Below the pieces are notes generated by a model. It did no database searches, was not told the DNA's origin, and saw only the letters and a program-made list of their open reading frames with translations. Below, piece by piece: positions 15,829 through 24,861 of a DNA stretch of 64,000 bases. Numbering within the stretch: the first letter of the stretch is position 1; every line of letters starts with the position of its first letter. This DNA comes from a halophilic archaeon. GTDB taxonomy: Archaea > Halobacteriota > Halobacteria > Halobacteriales > Haladaptataceae. A program made the position numbers and the translations under genes. The stretch lies in assembly GCA_003298465.1 (NCBI GenBank), contig QNGA01000013.1:1-64000 (forward strand), given 5' to 3'.

Positions 15829-17574
15829 ATGAAGAGATCTGAGAAGGAAGATCAAAGCAAAATCAACCGACGAGGATTTTTCCAAAGTATTGCCGCATCA
15901 ACCGTTGCTGGTGGTCTTTCCACTATCCTTGCTGATCGGACGATCGCCCAACCAGTAACTGTTACCTCAAATCCTACAAACAAACTCTATTCATTTGATT
16001 CAGCATCAAACTCCGAATCGACGTTCCCCCAATCAGTCATGAGTGGTGGCCCGACTGACACTGGAGCAATCATCTGGACACGAATCGCTGAAGAAGCATA
16101 TCAAGACGGAGAACCAGTCGGCGTTCAGGTTGCGAAAGATACCGACTTCGATCAGATTGTTTTTAAGGGAGTCGTTGACGCTTCGAAGATTTCTGCTGAC
16201 AGCGATTATAATGTCAAAGTCGATCTCGATGGTGAGCTTCAACCCAACCAATTCTATTATTATCGGTTTATCTACGGTGAGACCGCCAGCCAAACAGGCC
16301 GGCTCCGAACACTGCCATCATCTGATCAGCACATCGACGAGCTCTCATTCGCAGTTGTGACCTGCCAAGATTATCAAAACGGATACTACGGTGCGTACTA
16401 CCACATCGCCAACGAATCAATTGACTTCGTTATCCACCTCGGTGATTTCATTTACGAGTCCGCTGACGGCGCATACACGTCACCCACCGACAGCATTAAA
16501 CCAGGACGCGATTTCGAACTTCCGAGCGGCGCCAACCTCGCCGAGTCATTAGCCGACTTCCGATTCCTCCACAAAACGTACAAATCAGATACTTTCTTAC
16601 AGGAAACCTTGGAACAGCACACGGTCATCGCAGGGTGGGATGACCACGAAATTGGCAATAACCGCTACTGGGATTATACGTCAGATGCTCCTGTTCTTCC
16701 GGCCAAAGAAAACGGCTCGGATCCCGAACGAGCAATCGAAATCACGGCAAATGGAATCCAAGCGTGGATCGAGCAGATGCCGATGCGCATCGACTACGAT
16801 CCCTCGAAGGAAGAGCTCCACGAACAGCTCCAACTATGGCGTCAATTCGAATTTGGCGACCTTGTTGATCTCGTCATTACTGATGAACGTCTCTACCGAG
16901 ATGGACCACCATGTGGAAATCGGACGGCCACCTGCACTAACGAGGATGCTCCGGATCGGACGATGATCGGTACTGAACAGAAACAGTGGTTTACAACTGC
17001 AATTTCTGAGTCGGACGCACAGTGGACAACTTGGGCAAATGAAGTACTCACAATGCCGTTGTCTGCTGGCGAAGACTGGTATCAAGTTGAATTCCTTCAC
17101 GATTCGTGGGATGGATTCCAGGCCGAGCGTGCAGAACTCATGAACGCAATTGAAGATGCATCTCTCCAGAATTTCATCACCATTACAGGCGATCTTCACT
17201 GTTCACTCGCTGGCTATCAACATGCTGGATACGGAGATGTTTCCTGGGACTACGATACAGTCGGCATTGAATTCATGACTCCTTCCCTAACGAGTGTCAA
17301 CGCTGCAGACGTCGTTGATTTCCCAAGCGATTGGGACCGCAAAGCACTGGCGGAAATCGCGACAGAGGAAAACGACCATCTTGAATACGTCAATTGGCAT
17401 AAACACGGCTATTCTATCATTAAATTCACCGAGAAGGATTGTACCTACACAATCTACGAAGTCGATAAAGATGAAAATTCAGCCGATGCTAGAAAGCAAA
17501 AATTAACGAAGTTCCGTGTTCCTAACGGAGAATTCTCGCTTGAAACTGAATATACTCGATTTTCCGAGACATAG
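15829..17574 (+). CDS. phoD: Tat-exported PhoD-type alkaline phosphatase (second copy)
   Basis: A 581-residue paralogue of the gene at 7919. It opens with a Tat signal, NRRGFFQSIAAS, and continues with an N-terminal beta domain (SVMSGGPTDTGAIIWTRI). The catalytic domain contains VVTCQDYQNGYY, HLGDFIYES, GWDDHEIGNNRYWDY and TITGDLHCSLAGY, the metal-binding motifs of the family. Function is extracellular release of phosphate from organic esters. A CGNRTATCTN insertion before the DRTMIGTEQKQWF segment is not in the first copy and could form a disulfide outside the cell. Confidence 0.9.
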   Translation: MKRSEKEDQSKINRRGFFQSIAASTVAGGLSTILADRTIAQPVTVTSNPTNKLYSFDSASNSESTFPQSVMSGGPTDTGAIIWTRIAEEAYQDGEPVGVQVAKDTDFDQIVFKGVVDASKISADSDYNVKVDLDGELQPNQFYYYRFIYGETASQTGRLRTLPSSDQHIDELSFAVVTCQDYQNGYYGAYYHIANESIDFVIHLGDFIYESADGAYTSPTDSIKPGRDFELPSGANLAESLADFRFLHKTYKSDTFLQETLEQHTVIAGWDDHEIGNNRYWDYTSDAPVLPAKENGSDPERAIEITANGIQAWIEQMPMRIDYDPSKEELHEQLQLWRQFEFGDLVDLVITDERLYRDGPPCGNRTATCTNEDAPDRTMIGTEQKQWFTTAISESDAQWTTWANEVLTMPLSAGEDWYQVEFLHDSWDGFQAERAELMNAIEDASLQNFITITGDLHCSLAGYQHAGYGDVSWDYDTVGIEFMTPSLTSVNAADVVDFPSDWDRKALAEIATEENDHLEYVNWHKHGYSIIKFTEKDCTYTIYEVDKDENSADARKQKLTKFRVPNGEFSLETEYTRFSET

Positions 17575-17749
17575 GCATTCACAATTGGTTGACCTCTCCG
17601 TATTGGAAGTCAGATCAAGAGCACATATGAGGGGCCGGTGAACGCCTCCAGTACTAACTGTGGAATAATCAAAACTACTAAATAGGTATATGTGACTTCA
17701 TAGCTATCATATGTAGATTCAATTGGTCGCATCTCCTTTACAGAGATGC

Positions 17750-17965
17750 ATGGCCACTGGGAACTCCGCAAGTACGTCAGCAGAAGGCGCACATTCAACC
17801 GAAAATGAAACAAAAACCGATACTTCAGCAGTCTCACTCTCTTCCCAAGACCAGTCTTCTCTACGTACAATTCTAACCTATGCACTTCTCACAGCCAAAG
17901 CAGAAAATGAAGACGAACTCAGCGCAGACATTATTCATCTCCTCAACCAATTCTCAGATTCATAA
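17750..17965 (+). CDS. Small hypothetical protein, 71 residues
   Basis: A short hydrophilic protein: a Ser/Thr-rich N-terminus, then a helical end (LRTILTYALLTAKAENEDEL and HLLNQFSDS). The ATG at 17750 is preferred to 17723. Family unknown; the C-terminal helix is faintly like that of the HalOD1 neighbour's accessory proteins, but I would not rely on this. Confidence 0.4.
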   Translation: MATGNSASTSAEGAHSTENETKTDTSAVSLSSQDQSSLRTILTYALLTAKAENEDELSADIIHLLNQFSDS

Positions 17966-18019
17966 GTAACCCGACCGGCGACAAACGCGAGTATACCGAC
18001 CTAGCCTCCGAACGTCCCC

Positions 18020-18610
18020 AGGTGCTCGTCAAAGTGCTACCTGCGTCGTCCTCAGCGGTCAACAGTAGCGAGAGCAGGTCGCCGTACTCGTCTGCCCAAC
18101 CACGACGCTCGTCGATGAGCCTTTCGACGAACGACCGGAATTCTCCAAGCGCCCGTTTGTATCGTCGGTGTGCGGGCGTCGGAATCCACATCGGGAGAAC
18201 CGTCGAGAGTCCGTCCATGTCACCCTAGTTATTGAGGACGTCAGGGAACTCGGTGACGATACTGGCGTCCTGACTCAGTTCGAGGTCGACCAGCGATTGG
18301 GCAAGTACCTGGAGTGTGAGCCTTGAGAATGCACGATTAAGCGCGACTTCCTCGCCGTCATCCCAGCTTGTGACAAGCTCGTTGGCGTACTGTGCTATCA
18401 TGTTGCCATATCCTTGGATGCGGTCGAGCGTGGACGCGCTCTGGATGGCCGTCCGCTGTCGACGCCACTGGTCGCCCTCCGTTAACAGCAACCCCTCGCT
18501 GGCGAACTCACCACTGAGATCCTCAAACCTGTACTTGCTGAATTTGTTGTGATCGGTCAATAACACTCGCTCAATGAGATCTAGTTGGAGTACGTGAAAC
18601 CCGGGAGCAT
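18020..18610 (-). pseudogene. Truncated cytochrome P450 gene
   Basis: The reverse strand reads as the middle of a P450: APGFHVLQLDLIERVLLTD, then FASEGLLLTEGDQWRRQR (the conserved C-helix W-R-x-x-R), then VLAQSLVDLEL. A TAG stop at 18225-18227 interrupts the frame, which then continues with MWIPTPAHRRYKRALGE and LLSLLLTAEDD. The N-terminus, the I-helix and the haem-binding Cys region are missing. It abuts the stop of the LLM flavin oxidoreductase upstream, and the 3' break is near 18025. Not functional as an oxygenase. Confidence 0.8.
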
Positions 18611-18611
18611 C

Positions 18612-19646
18612 TTACCGTGGGGTGAGGTTGACAGCGTCGGCGAGAAGCTCATGTGACCGTAACTCATCGTCAAGATCGGCAATCTGGTTCTGGACGATGA
18701 CTTCGTCAACACCAGTCTGAGAGGTCATCTGCTCTAATAGATCACGGACTGTGGTTGGACTCCCCGAGATCTGACGTGGCCATTCGCCTGGTACGATCGG
18801 AGTGGACATCGGCTCGGGGACGTAGCCAAGTTCATTAATCGCTGTTTCGACCGATCGAATCGGCGGACGGTCGGTGATACCGCGCTGTAACCGCTGGTGA
18901 GCTGCCTCGGTCACAGCACGAAGCTCTGCCGCCTCCTCGTCCGTTTCAGCACACGTCACGTTCACTGCCAGCATCCCCTGGGGTTCCTCAGGTCCAGCAC
19001 CAAATGATGACGGCTGGAATCGATCCTGATACACCTCAAACGCCTTCACGGCAGGTTTTGGTCTGATGAACGCAGCAAAGCAGTATCGCAGCCCTAACTC
19101 GCCGGCGATTGCAGCACTTGATGGGCTTGATCCTAGCACCCAAATGTCGGGAATACTATCTTGCGATCGTGCTAGCGAGAGTTCGCTGAACCGGTGGTCG
19201 TCATCGAAGCCATTGTACAGGTGGGCCGCAACTTCTTCGATCTTGTCGGCATAGTCGGTCTCACGCCGTTGTTCGCTCCGCTCTTCCTGTAAGGCATAGT
19301 CAGAGACAGGGTTCCCTGTCGCACGGCCGAGACCGAGATCAATACGATCCGGTGCAAGGGCGTCGAGAACACCGGCTGTTTCAGCTACTTTATATGGACT
19401 ATAGTGATTCAGCAGAATCGTTCCGGATCCAATGCGGATATCTGACGTCTTCGCGGCGAGATACGCCATCAACACTTCCGGCGTTGTGCTCGCGATTCGA
19501 TCTACAAAATCGTGATGTTCCGCAACCCACACACGAGAATACCCGAGTTTTTCCGCCTGCCGAGCACGCTTGACCGTGTTTTCGAACGCCTCCGTCGCCG
19601 TTCCTCCCTCCGGAATTGGCGCTAAATCAACAAACGACAGGTCCAT
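18612..19646 (-). CDS. LLM-class (luciferase-like) flavin-dependent oxidoreductase
   Basis: A 344-residue TIM-barrel flavoprotein of the bacterial luciferase superfamily, single-subunit type. Visible features: N-terminal SFVDLAPIPEGG; ARQAEKLGYSRVWVAEHHD; a strand RIGSGTILLNHYSPYKVAE; and DRIDLGLGRATGNP, a pattern typical of this group. Enzymes of the group oxidise organic substrates with reduced FMN and oxygen; the substrate is unknown. The P450 fragment directly downstream suggests it may once have been part of an oxygenation operon. Confidence 0.85.
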   Translation of the reverse strand: MDLSFVDLAPIPEGGTATEAFENTVKRARQAEKLGYSRVWVAEHHDFVDRIASTTPEVLMAYLAAKTSDIRIGSGTILLNHYSPYKVAETAGVLDALAPDRIDLGLGRATGNPVSDYALQEERSEQRRETDYADKIEEVAAHLYNGFDDDHRFSELSLARSQDSIPDIWVLGSSPSSAAIAGELGLRYCFAAFIRPKPAVKAFEVYQDRFQPSSFGAGPEEPQGMLAVNVTCAETDEEAAELRAVTEAAHQRLQRGITDRPPIRSVETAINELGYVPEPMSTPIVPGEWPRQISGSPTTVRDLLEQMTSQTGVDEVIVQNQIADLDDELRSHELLADAVNLTPR

Positions 19647-19944
19647 GTCTACGATTGCAGTGGGAAACTGTTAACAGTGACTCCATCGGCAGTCGAACAA
19701 CGGTATCTGTATACAATCAACAACATTGACACGACTAAAGAGCGTGTATCCTCCGACAGCAGTTGACGATGAAGTCTACCAGCAACTGAGGAAGTTTCAG
19801 TGACATGTTGAGCCGAGAGAGCCTTCCCCACGCAATTATCTGGTCGTTCGACAACGCAGTCTACGAGAGACACCCTCTGTTAATCACAACTGTTCCTGAT
19901 AGCTGTTTTTGGTCTTCTGCTCATCGAGTTATAGAAGCATGCGG

Positions 19945-20358
19945 TTAGCTCTCGTCGGAGCTGTCGTACATTGCTTCAAACTCTTGCTCGCCCCGGATTA
20001 GCTCGTCGACACCATCGGTGAGCGTCACCTCCCCAAATACGGTCGCCCGGTAATACGTGTACAGCCCATCTTGTCCCCGTTCGGTACGCTGACGCTTCTC
20101 GACGAGACCGACATCGACGAGTTTGTTGAGATGATAGTGAAGGGTACTATCGTCGATGTCGATTGAGTCTTCCAATTCTTTGGGACTCATATCTCCGCTG
20201 TGGACGAGTCGGTAGAGGATTTCATAGCGGGTTCGATGCCCGACGGCGGCGTGCATTGCCAGATACTCGTCGAGGCTAAGGACGCTATCCTCAGGGAGAA
20301 GGTCCTCCGGATCTTCGGGACCTTCACCGCCGGCCGCTTGTGTGTTGTTCGTCGCCAT
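19945..20358 (-). CDS. ArsR-like winged-helix transcriptional regulator
   Basis: A 137-residue regulator with an acidic N-terminus (GGEGPEDPEDLLPEDS) and a winged helix: HAAVGHRTRYEILYRL, PKELEDSIDIDDSTLHYHLN as recognition helix, and VEKRQRTERGQDGLYTYYR as wing. ATG 20358 removes 14 dissimilar residues. It is divergent from the gene at 20457 with about 100 nt between, so the two may share regulation. No metal-sensing Cys pair is visible. Confidence 0.8.
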   Translation of the reverse strand: MATNNTQAAGGEGPEDPEDLLPEDSVLSLDEYLAMHAAVGHRTRYEILYRLVHSGDMSPKELEDSIDIDDSTLHYHLNKLVDVGLVEKRQRTERGQDGLYTYYRATVFGEVTLTDGVDELIRGEQEFEAMYDSSDES

Positions 20359-20426
20359 CTTATGTTTGGATACGGACGAGAGATCCTTAGGTGTTCTCAA
20401 GCCAAGAAATCCCGAAAACTCCCGCC

Positions 20427-20433
20427 TTTAAAT
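20427..20433 (+). promoter_or_regulatory. TATA-like box for the gene at 20457
   Basis: TTTAAAT lies 24-30 nt before the ATG, fitting a leaderless transcript and the chosen start. Confidence 0.5.
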
Positions 20434-20456
20434 ATCTGCTACGAGGAGAATCCCTC

Positions 20457-21077
20457 ATGGCTGAAGAAATCACACGCGACCTGATCGTCGAACGGTTAGG
20501 TCACGTGAAGTACGACCGGTTTCTCTTCTACCTCATGGGTCCGTACAAGTCGTTCAATCTCAACTACATTCTCAGCGAAGAGGAGCGCCGTGACATCGAT
20601 ATCAAAGACCTCCCAGGACCGTTACGCCGCCTCTTCCAGAGTAAGGATGACATCGACGAGGCGCAGGCACTCTTGCGACGCGTACAGGGCAAACTCCGCG
20701 TCGAGCCCGGAATAAATGCGTTTCTGGCACTGGACGTCGACGTAGCTACTGACGACGTAGACGCAGCGACTCAGAGCATCGAATACACGAGACACAGCAA
20801 TGCGGCTGCATTCGTGCTCCCGTTTCTCGGGCACAACTTCGGCGTCGGAGAGGAGGCCGGAAGTATCCTTGAGGCGCTTTCGAAGACACATGGCGATCGA
20901 TTGCTCTTCGCTCACGAAGATGACGTCACAAGTGCGATGATTCGGTCGGCAAAGATGCGGTGGGATCTCCGCGTCGAAACGTATGAAACAGAGACAGAAC
21001 TCGTTGACAAACTCCGGTTGTTTACTGGCGGTATTATGCAGCAAGAACGGCGAGGTGAACTCAATCGCTTAGACTGA
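20457..21077 (+). CDS. Conserved haloarchaeal protein (DUF7509-like)
   Basis: A 206-residue protein I recognise as a haloarchaeal family (DUF7509 in my memory, not verified) from its opening (EITRDLIVERLGHVKYDRFL; YLMGPYKSFNLNYIL). The second half alternates strands and helices (AAFVLPFLGHNFGVGEEAG; RLLFAHEDDVTSAMI), suggesting an alpha/beta fold. The pattern of a 'message' fold with LLFAHEDDV recalls nucleoside-2-deoxyribosyltransferase or TIR-like folds, but no catalytic motif is certain. It is divergent from an ArsR-like regulator that may control it. Confidence 0.7.
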   Translation: MAEEITRDLIVERLGHVKYDRFLFYLMGPYKSFNLNYILSEEERRDIDIKDLPGPLRRLFQSKDDIDEAQALLRRVQGKLRVEPGINAFLALDVDVATDDVDAATQSIEYTRHSNAAAFVLPFLGHNFGVGEEAGSILEALSKTHGDRLLFAHEDDVTSAMIRSAKMRWDLRVETYETETELVDKLRLFTGGIMQQERRGELNRLD

Positions 21078-21194
21078 CTGGTGAGAAACCTCTGTGGAGC
21101 GACGTAACAGTATCTTACTCGTCATTCACTGATTCACATCTGGAGGTGATTGCTCGGGAAACGAACGCCTGTGAGAAACTCACTTGCTGACCAG

Positions 21195-21425
21195 ATACTC
21201 TCGCTATCTCCCCGCATTGCAAGTGGTTCACGTCACCAACGTGGTGGTTGTTCTGCGTTGATGGTGGTGAGCGTATCGGGCCGTATCACCGCTCGAAGAC
21301 GGTCCGTAATTCAGCAGACTATTAATATGGTGTCTGTGGCAGGACTCGTCGTGTCAAAGATATCTCAGGCCAATAACCACTGACCGTTATCCGCATTGCA
21401 ACACAGCAGTGATTCGTTTCCCGGT
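21195..21425 (+). pseudogene. SprT-like gene remnant with following CPHC gene remnant
   Basis: The sequence matches the 3' end of the SprT-like gene at 47048: FTSPTWWLFCVDGGERIGPY for FTSPNW-LVCVDCGQRIGRY, then SKTVRNS. After the SprT stop the next cassette gene begins (LTDRYPHCNTAV), corresponding to LTADRCPHCKAAV at 47632. Cys residues of the zinc site are lost (CVDCG became CVDGG). This is a 3' fragment only; the 5' cassette genes are absent. Confidence 0.6.
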
Positions 21426-21479
21426 CTCCGGCCACAAACACGGTGGCCGACCTGCGCGATGTCTCGCTTCTCAGGCTTC

Positions 21480-21835
21480 CAGGCGTCGAAGTCGGTGATG
21501 GTGTCGGCACGCTCGGCGACAGACTGAACGGTATCTAACTCCGTCTGCAGCCGCATCTGGAGGTCGTCTTTGCTGCAGTAGTACGAGTCGGCGGTCGGCG
21601 ACGGATTCTCGTACAACTGGTCGGTGACAAGGTTGGTGTACGTCTCGCGGATGTGCTCTTCGCGCGCTCCTGTTCGGCGTAGAGGTAACCGTCGGCGAGC
21701 GCGGGTCACCTCTACGTCGGCGCGTCGGACGGTCGACTCCGCACCATTGCCGAATAGCGTCTCCCCCGCAGATTGCAGTTCGGGACACGGTGCTCTTGTC
21801 GTCGAGGGATCGTCGCATTTTCTCTCCCGGCCGTG
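21480..21835 (-). pseudogene. Unidentified gene fragment
   Basis: One reverse frame carries a protein-like stretch with haloarchaeal codon use: REEHIRETYTNLVTDQLYEN, then YYCSKDDLQMRLQTELD, then AERADTITDFDAWKPEKRD. Upstream of it the similarity shifts frame (DGYLYAEQERA), and the 3' end runs into SprT remnant sequence. I do not recognise the family. The HIRETY segment is faintly like HIRDTYGE of the decayed gene at 36094, but this may be chance. Confidence 0.45.
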
Positions 21836-21836
21836 T

Positions 21837-22862
21837 TCAGCAAGACGATTCGGGGGCCTCCTCGGTCAGAACCGCTCGCTGGAACCCCACCTCGGCGATG
21901 TTCCGGCCGTACGCCGCGGTCCGGCGCACACTGTCGAGTAGAAGGCCGACGACGTAGGCACCGGCCGCGTCCTCGCGGTCGTAGAGTTCCCGGTCGAGTT
22001 TCTCGACGGCCTCCGCCAGTTCCGTGGCGTCTTCCAGGATGTCGAACCCGGTCCGCGCGTCGACGTCGGAGAGCACGACGTCGCCGGCGCGTTCGACGAT
22101 TCGTCGTGACCGGTCCGCGAGGCGGTCGAACTCCTCGATGTCTATCTCACCCAGGTCGTCGGTGCGTTCGACGACGAGGCGAGCGATCTTCGTCGCGTGG
22201 TCGCCGACGCGCTCGAACTGCCTAGCGGCGTGGTACTGCTCGAACAGCCTCGACCGCGTGGTGTCGAGCTGTTCGACGGTCTGGAGGTCCTCGAGAGCGC
22301 ACTGGAACTGCCGGGTGACGAGGTGGAGCAACTTGTCGGCTTCATCGTCGCGCGCGACGACCTGCCGGGCAAGGGCGGGATCGTTGTCGGTGACTGCGCG
22401 GACGGCATCGCGGTGCATCGAGAGGACGATAAGTTTCAATCGCAGGACGCTCTTGCGGATGGAGACGCTCGCGGGGTCCATAATGTTCCGGAGGACGAGT
22501 CTCCGGTCGGTCGTCTCCAGGACCTCGAGCCCGCTCAGTTTCGTCGTCAGGTCCTTCGCGGCCGCGATGCGTTCGTCGTCGTGCCCATTGCGGTCCACTA
22601 GGACGAGTTCGTCGGTTCCGACGAGGTACATCGACTGGGCGGCCTCGAGTATCATCTCGGTGTCGTAGGTCGAAACGTCGAGACGCACCGTCCGGTCGTC
22701 GCTTTCCTGCCTCGGTCCCGCCTCGATGAGGAGTGTGCCGTCGTCGTCGGGATGGAGGTACAGGACCGACCCATTGGAAATATCCTGCTCTGTCGCCCAC
22801 ACCTTCGGAAGCGAGACCGTAAACGTGGTGCCGCCGGACAGTTGCACCTTGCGCGTCTCCAT
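21837..22862 (-). CDS. AbrB-PhoU family regulator (third copy)
   Basis: A 341-residue AbrB-PhoU fusion: METRKVQLSGGTTFTVSLPK at the N-terminus, then PhoU repeats with RQFERVGDHATKIARLVVER and a C-terminal RTAAYGRNIAEVGF. The reading frame is open far upstream, but the family start is the ATG at 22862. The gene is GC-rich like the phosphonate genes to its right and marks the left side of that island. It is divergent from the HTH-PhoU gene at 23031. Probable role: regulation of phosphorus uptake genes. Confidence 0.85.
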   Translation of the reverse strand: METRKVQLSGGTTFTVSLPKVWATEQDISNGSVLYLHPDDDGTLLIEAGPRQESDDRTVRLDVSTYDTEMILEAAQSMYLVGTDELVLVDRNGHDDERIAAAKDLTTKLSGLEVLETTDRRLVLRNIMDPASVSIRKSVLRLKLIVLSMHRDAVRAVTDNDPALARQVVARDDEADKLLHLVTRQFQCALEDLQTVEQLDTTRSRLFEQYHAARQFERVGDHATKIARLVVERTDDLGEIDIEEFDRLADRSRRIVERAGDVVLSDVDARTGFDILEDATELAEAVEKLDRELYDREDAAGAYVVGLLLDSVRRTAAYGRNIAEVGFQRAVLTEEAPESSC

Positions 22863-23030
22863 AGTCAATTCGACGACTCGGGTGTCAATCCTTAGCCGTT
22901 GGTATGAGACCTTACGCTCGATATTGAACACTATTGAGAGGTACAGCTTCATCGGGAGACTGGAAGTCCGGACCGGTCCGTACTGTACGGTGGGAATCAC
23001 CTTGGTCGACTGTCGAGCGTGTATCGACGA

Positions 23031-23906
23031 ATGCGCTGGAGTCAACCACATACAGTGCCGGAGACGGGACGCGAGGCGACTCTCGCCCGCGTCATCGAGA
23101 CGATAGACCAGCGAGCACCGGAGACCAAGGCGGAGTTGGCCGACGACCTCGGACTCTCGGAACACTACCTCTCGGAACTCCTCCAGGAGCTGAAGAGCGA
23201 GGGTGTCATCCGGAAGGGGTACGTCGTCGACGAGGAAGCCGTCTTCGAGCGTGCACCTGCCGTCTCGGAGTTGCACCGCGGCGAGGACACGGACGACGAC
23301 ACGCTCGAACGGCTCCTCAAGCAGCTTCGTCGCCTCGAAATGGTGACGACGGACCAGTATCGTGCGGCACGCGCCCGCTTCGCAGGCGACGAACCGGACC
23401 AGGTGGTGGACGAACTCGAACCGTTAGCAAACGAGCGGTGTCTCGTCGTCCTCCAGGAGCTGAAGTCGATAACGCTCACGACCGACTGGCCGGGGAACCG
23501 CGTCGCCTCGGACCTCGGCATCGTGGCGAAGAACTTCGAGATAATCGGCGACCGCGCGTGCTACATCGCCGACATCGCTGCGAAGATGGAGACCGACTCC
23601 GTCGGCATCGTCCACGACCACGTCCTCGACATCTTCGACGGGGGACTCGCAATTAAAGACCATGTCGTCGCCGTGCTCTTCCACGCCGACGTCGAGCGGA
23701 TGGACCGACTGTACGCAGAAGAGGATGAGGTCCACCGGATGCTCGACGAACTGTTCGAACTCGTCACCGCATACGAACCGGAGATGTACGGCCACCTCGC
23801 GACGATGACCCGGGCGCTTGAACGGACTATTTACTACTGGATCCACATCGCAGAACTCACTGCCCGACTCCACACCGGACTCACGCCCGAACACATCCCC
23901 GACTGA
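23031..23906 (+). CDS. Winged helix-PhoU fusion regulator
   Basis: A 291-residue protein. The N-terminal 70 residues form an HTH (LARVIETIDQRAPETKAELA, then LGLSEHYLSELLQELKSEGV, then GYVVDEEAVFE). The rest is PhoU-like helices, with GNRVASDLGIVAKNFEIIGD and a C-terminal RALERTIYYWIHIAELTARL. A GTG start at 23019 would add four residues. It replaces the AbrB DNA-binding part of the neighbouring PhoU genes with a winged helix. It is well placed to repress or activate the adjoining phn genes according to phosphate supply. Confidence 0.8.
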   Translation: MRWSQPHTVPETGREATLARVIETIDQRAPETKAELADDLGLSEHYLSELLQELKSEGVIRKGYVVDEEAVFERAPAVSELHRGEDTDDDTLERLLKQLRRLEMVTTDQYRAARARFAGDEPDQVVDELEPLANERCLVVLQELKSITLTTDWPGNRVASDLGIVAKNFEIIGDRACYIADIAAKMETDSVGIVHDHVLDIFDGGLAIKDHVVAVLFHADVERMDRLYAEEDEVHRMLDELFELVTAYEPEMYGHLATMTRALERTIYYWIHIAELTARLHTGLTPEHIPD

Positions 23907-24084
23907 CCGCGCTGCGCGAAGCGACGGGTCGAAGTGAACGCCGACTCCGTCCCGAATCACGCGACGGCCTTTCCGAGGTAGTAGACGCCGCCGAGACCGA
24001 GGAACGTTCCGGCACCGAGCGTTGGCATCGCGAGGCCGAATCCGCCGGCGTGAGACAGTGGTCATCGAAAGGAGCGGTGGCCGA

Positions 24085-24792
24085 CTACTTCGGCGCGTAC
24101 TCGTCGAGGAACGTCTCCATGTCGCGGAACGCGTCGATGCAGTCGGTCAACGTCTCGTGGTCCCAATGCCACCACTCGGTCGCCCGTACCCGACGGGCCG
24201 TCTCCTCGTCGAAGCGCCGACCGATGGGTTCGGCCGGGACGCCGCCGACGATGTCGTAGGGGTCGACGTCCCGTGTGACGACCGCGCCCGCCGCGACGAC
24301 CGCTCCGTCGCCGACCGAGACGCCGGGAAGGACCGTCGCGCCGTGGCCGATCCAGACGTCGTGGCCGAGTTCGACCGGCTGGTCGGCGCGCCACTTGAAT
24401 ACCGACTCGTCGGTCTCGCCCATGTCGTAGCGCGCCGCTCGGTACGTGAAGTGGTGGGCCGTCGGGCGCTCGATGAGGTGGTTCGTCGGGCCGAGACGGG
24501 CGTGGGAGGCGACGTTGCCGAACTTCCCGACGGTCGCGTAGTCGAGCTGTACTCGCTCCATCAGGTAGGTATAGTCGTCGATGGACGACTCGTGCATCCG
24601 GGTCTCGCGGTGGACCTCCGTCCAGTCGCCCAGCCGCGAGTCGGTGATGCGCGCCGTCGGGTGGATGGTCGGCTCTGGCTCCAGTGGCGGCAGTTCGACG
24701 TCGCCGAACGACGCTACCTCGTGCACGTTGACACCTCCGTCGGTGCGGCGGTCCCCGTTGTCGCGCTGTTCCGTGTTCGATTCGCGCTGCAA
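24085..24792 (-). CDS. Phosphonate-associated hexapeptide-repeat transferase
   Basis: About 235 residues with left-handed beta-helix repeats: [19 protein letters not shown], then [18 protein letters not shown], then [20 protein letters not shown] and [20 protein letters not shown]. The [10 protein letters not shown] segment is typical of the transferase family found in phosphonate operons (TIGR03308-like), thought to acylate a substrate or product of phosphonate breakdown. No ATG is available: the frame is open back to the phnE stop, so TTG 24792 or GTG 24726 is the likely start. Last gene of the phnDCE operon. Confidence 0.8.
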   Translation of the reverse strand: MQRESNTEQRDNGDRRTDGGVNVHEVASFGDVELPPLEPEPTIHPTARITDSRLGDWTEVHRETRMHESSIDDYTYLMERVQLDYATVGKFGNVASHARLGPTNHLIERPTAHHFTYRAARYDMGETDESVFKWRADQPVELGHDVWIGHGATVLPGVSVGDGAVVAAGAVVTRDVDPYDIVGGVPAEPIGRRFDEETARRVRATEWWHWDHETLTDCIDAFRDMETFLDEYAPK

Positions 24793-24861
24793 CTGTCGCT
24801 GTCCGGTGTGTCCGTGGCTGTCATAGCGTGGAAGGTGGTTGCGTGGAAGGAACCCGGAAGA

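Noticed and set aside
21837..23276. Long minus-strand frame of 479 codons
   Set aside because: Only the part from the ATG at 22862 matches AbrB-PhoU proteins; the upstream 138 codons lie antisense to the HTH-PhoU gene at 23031 and have no similarity.
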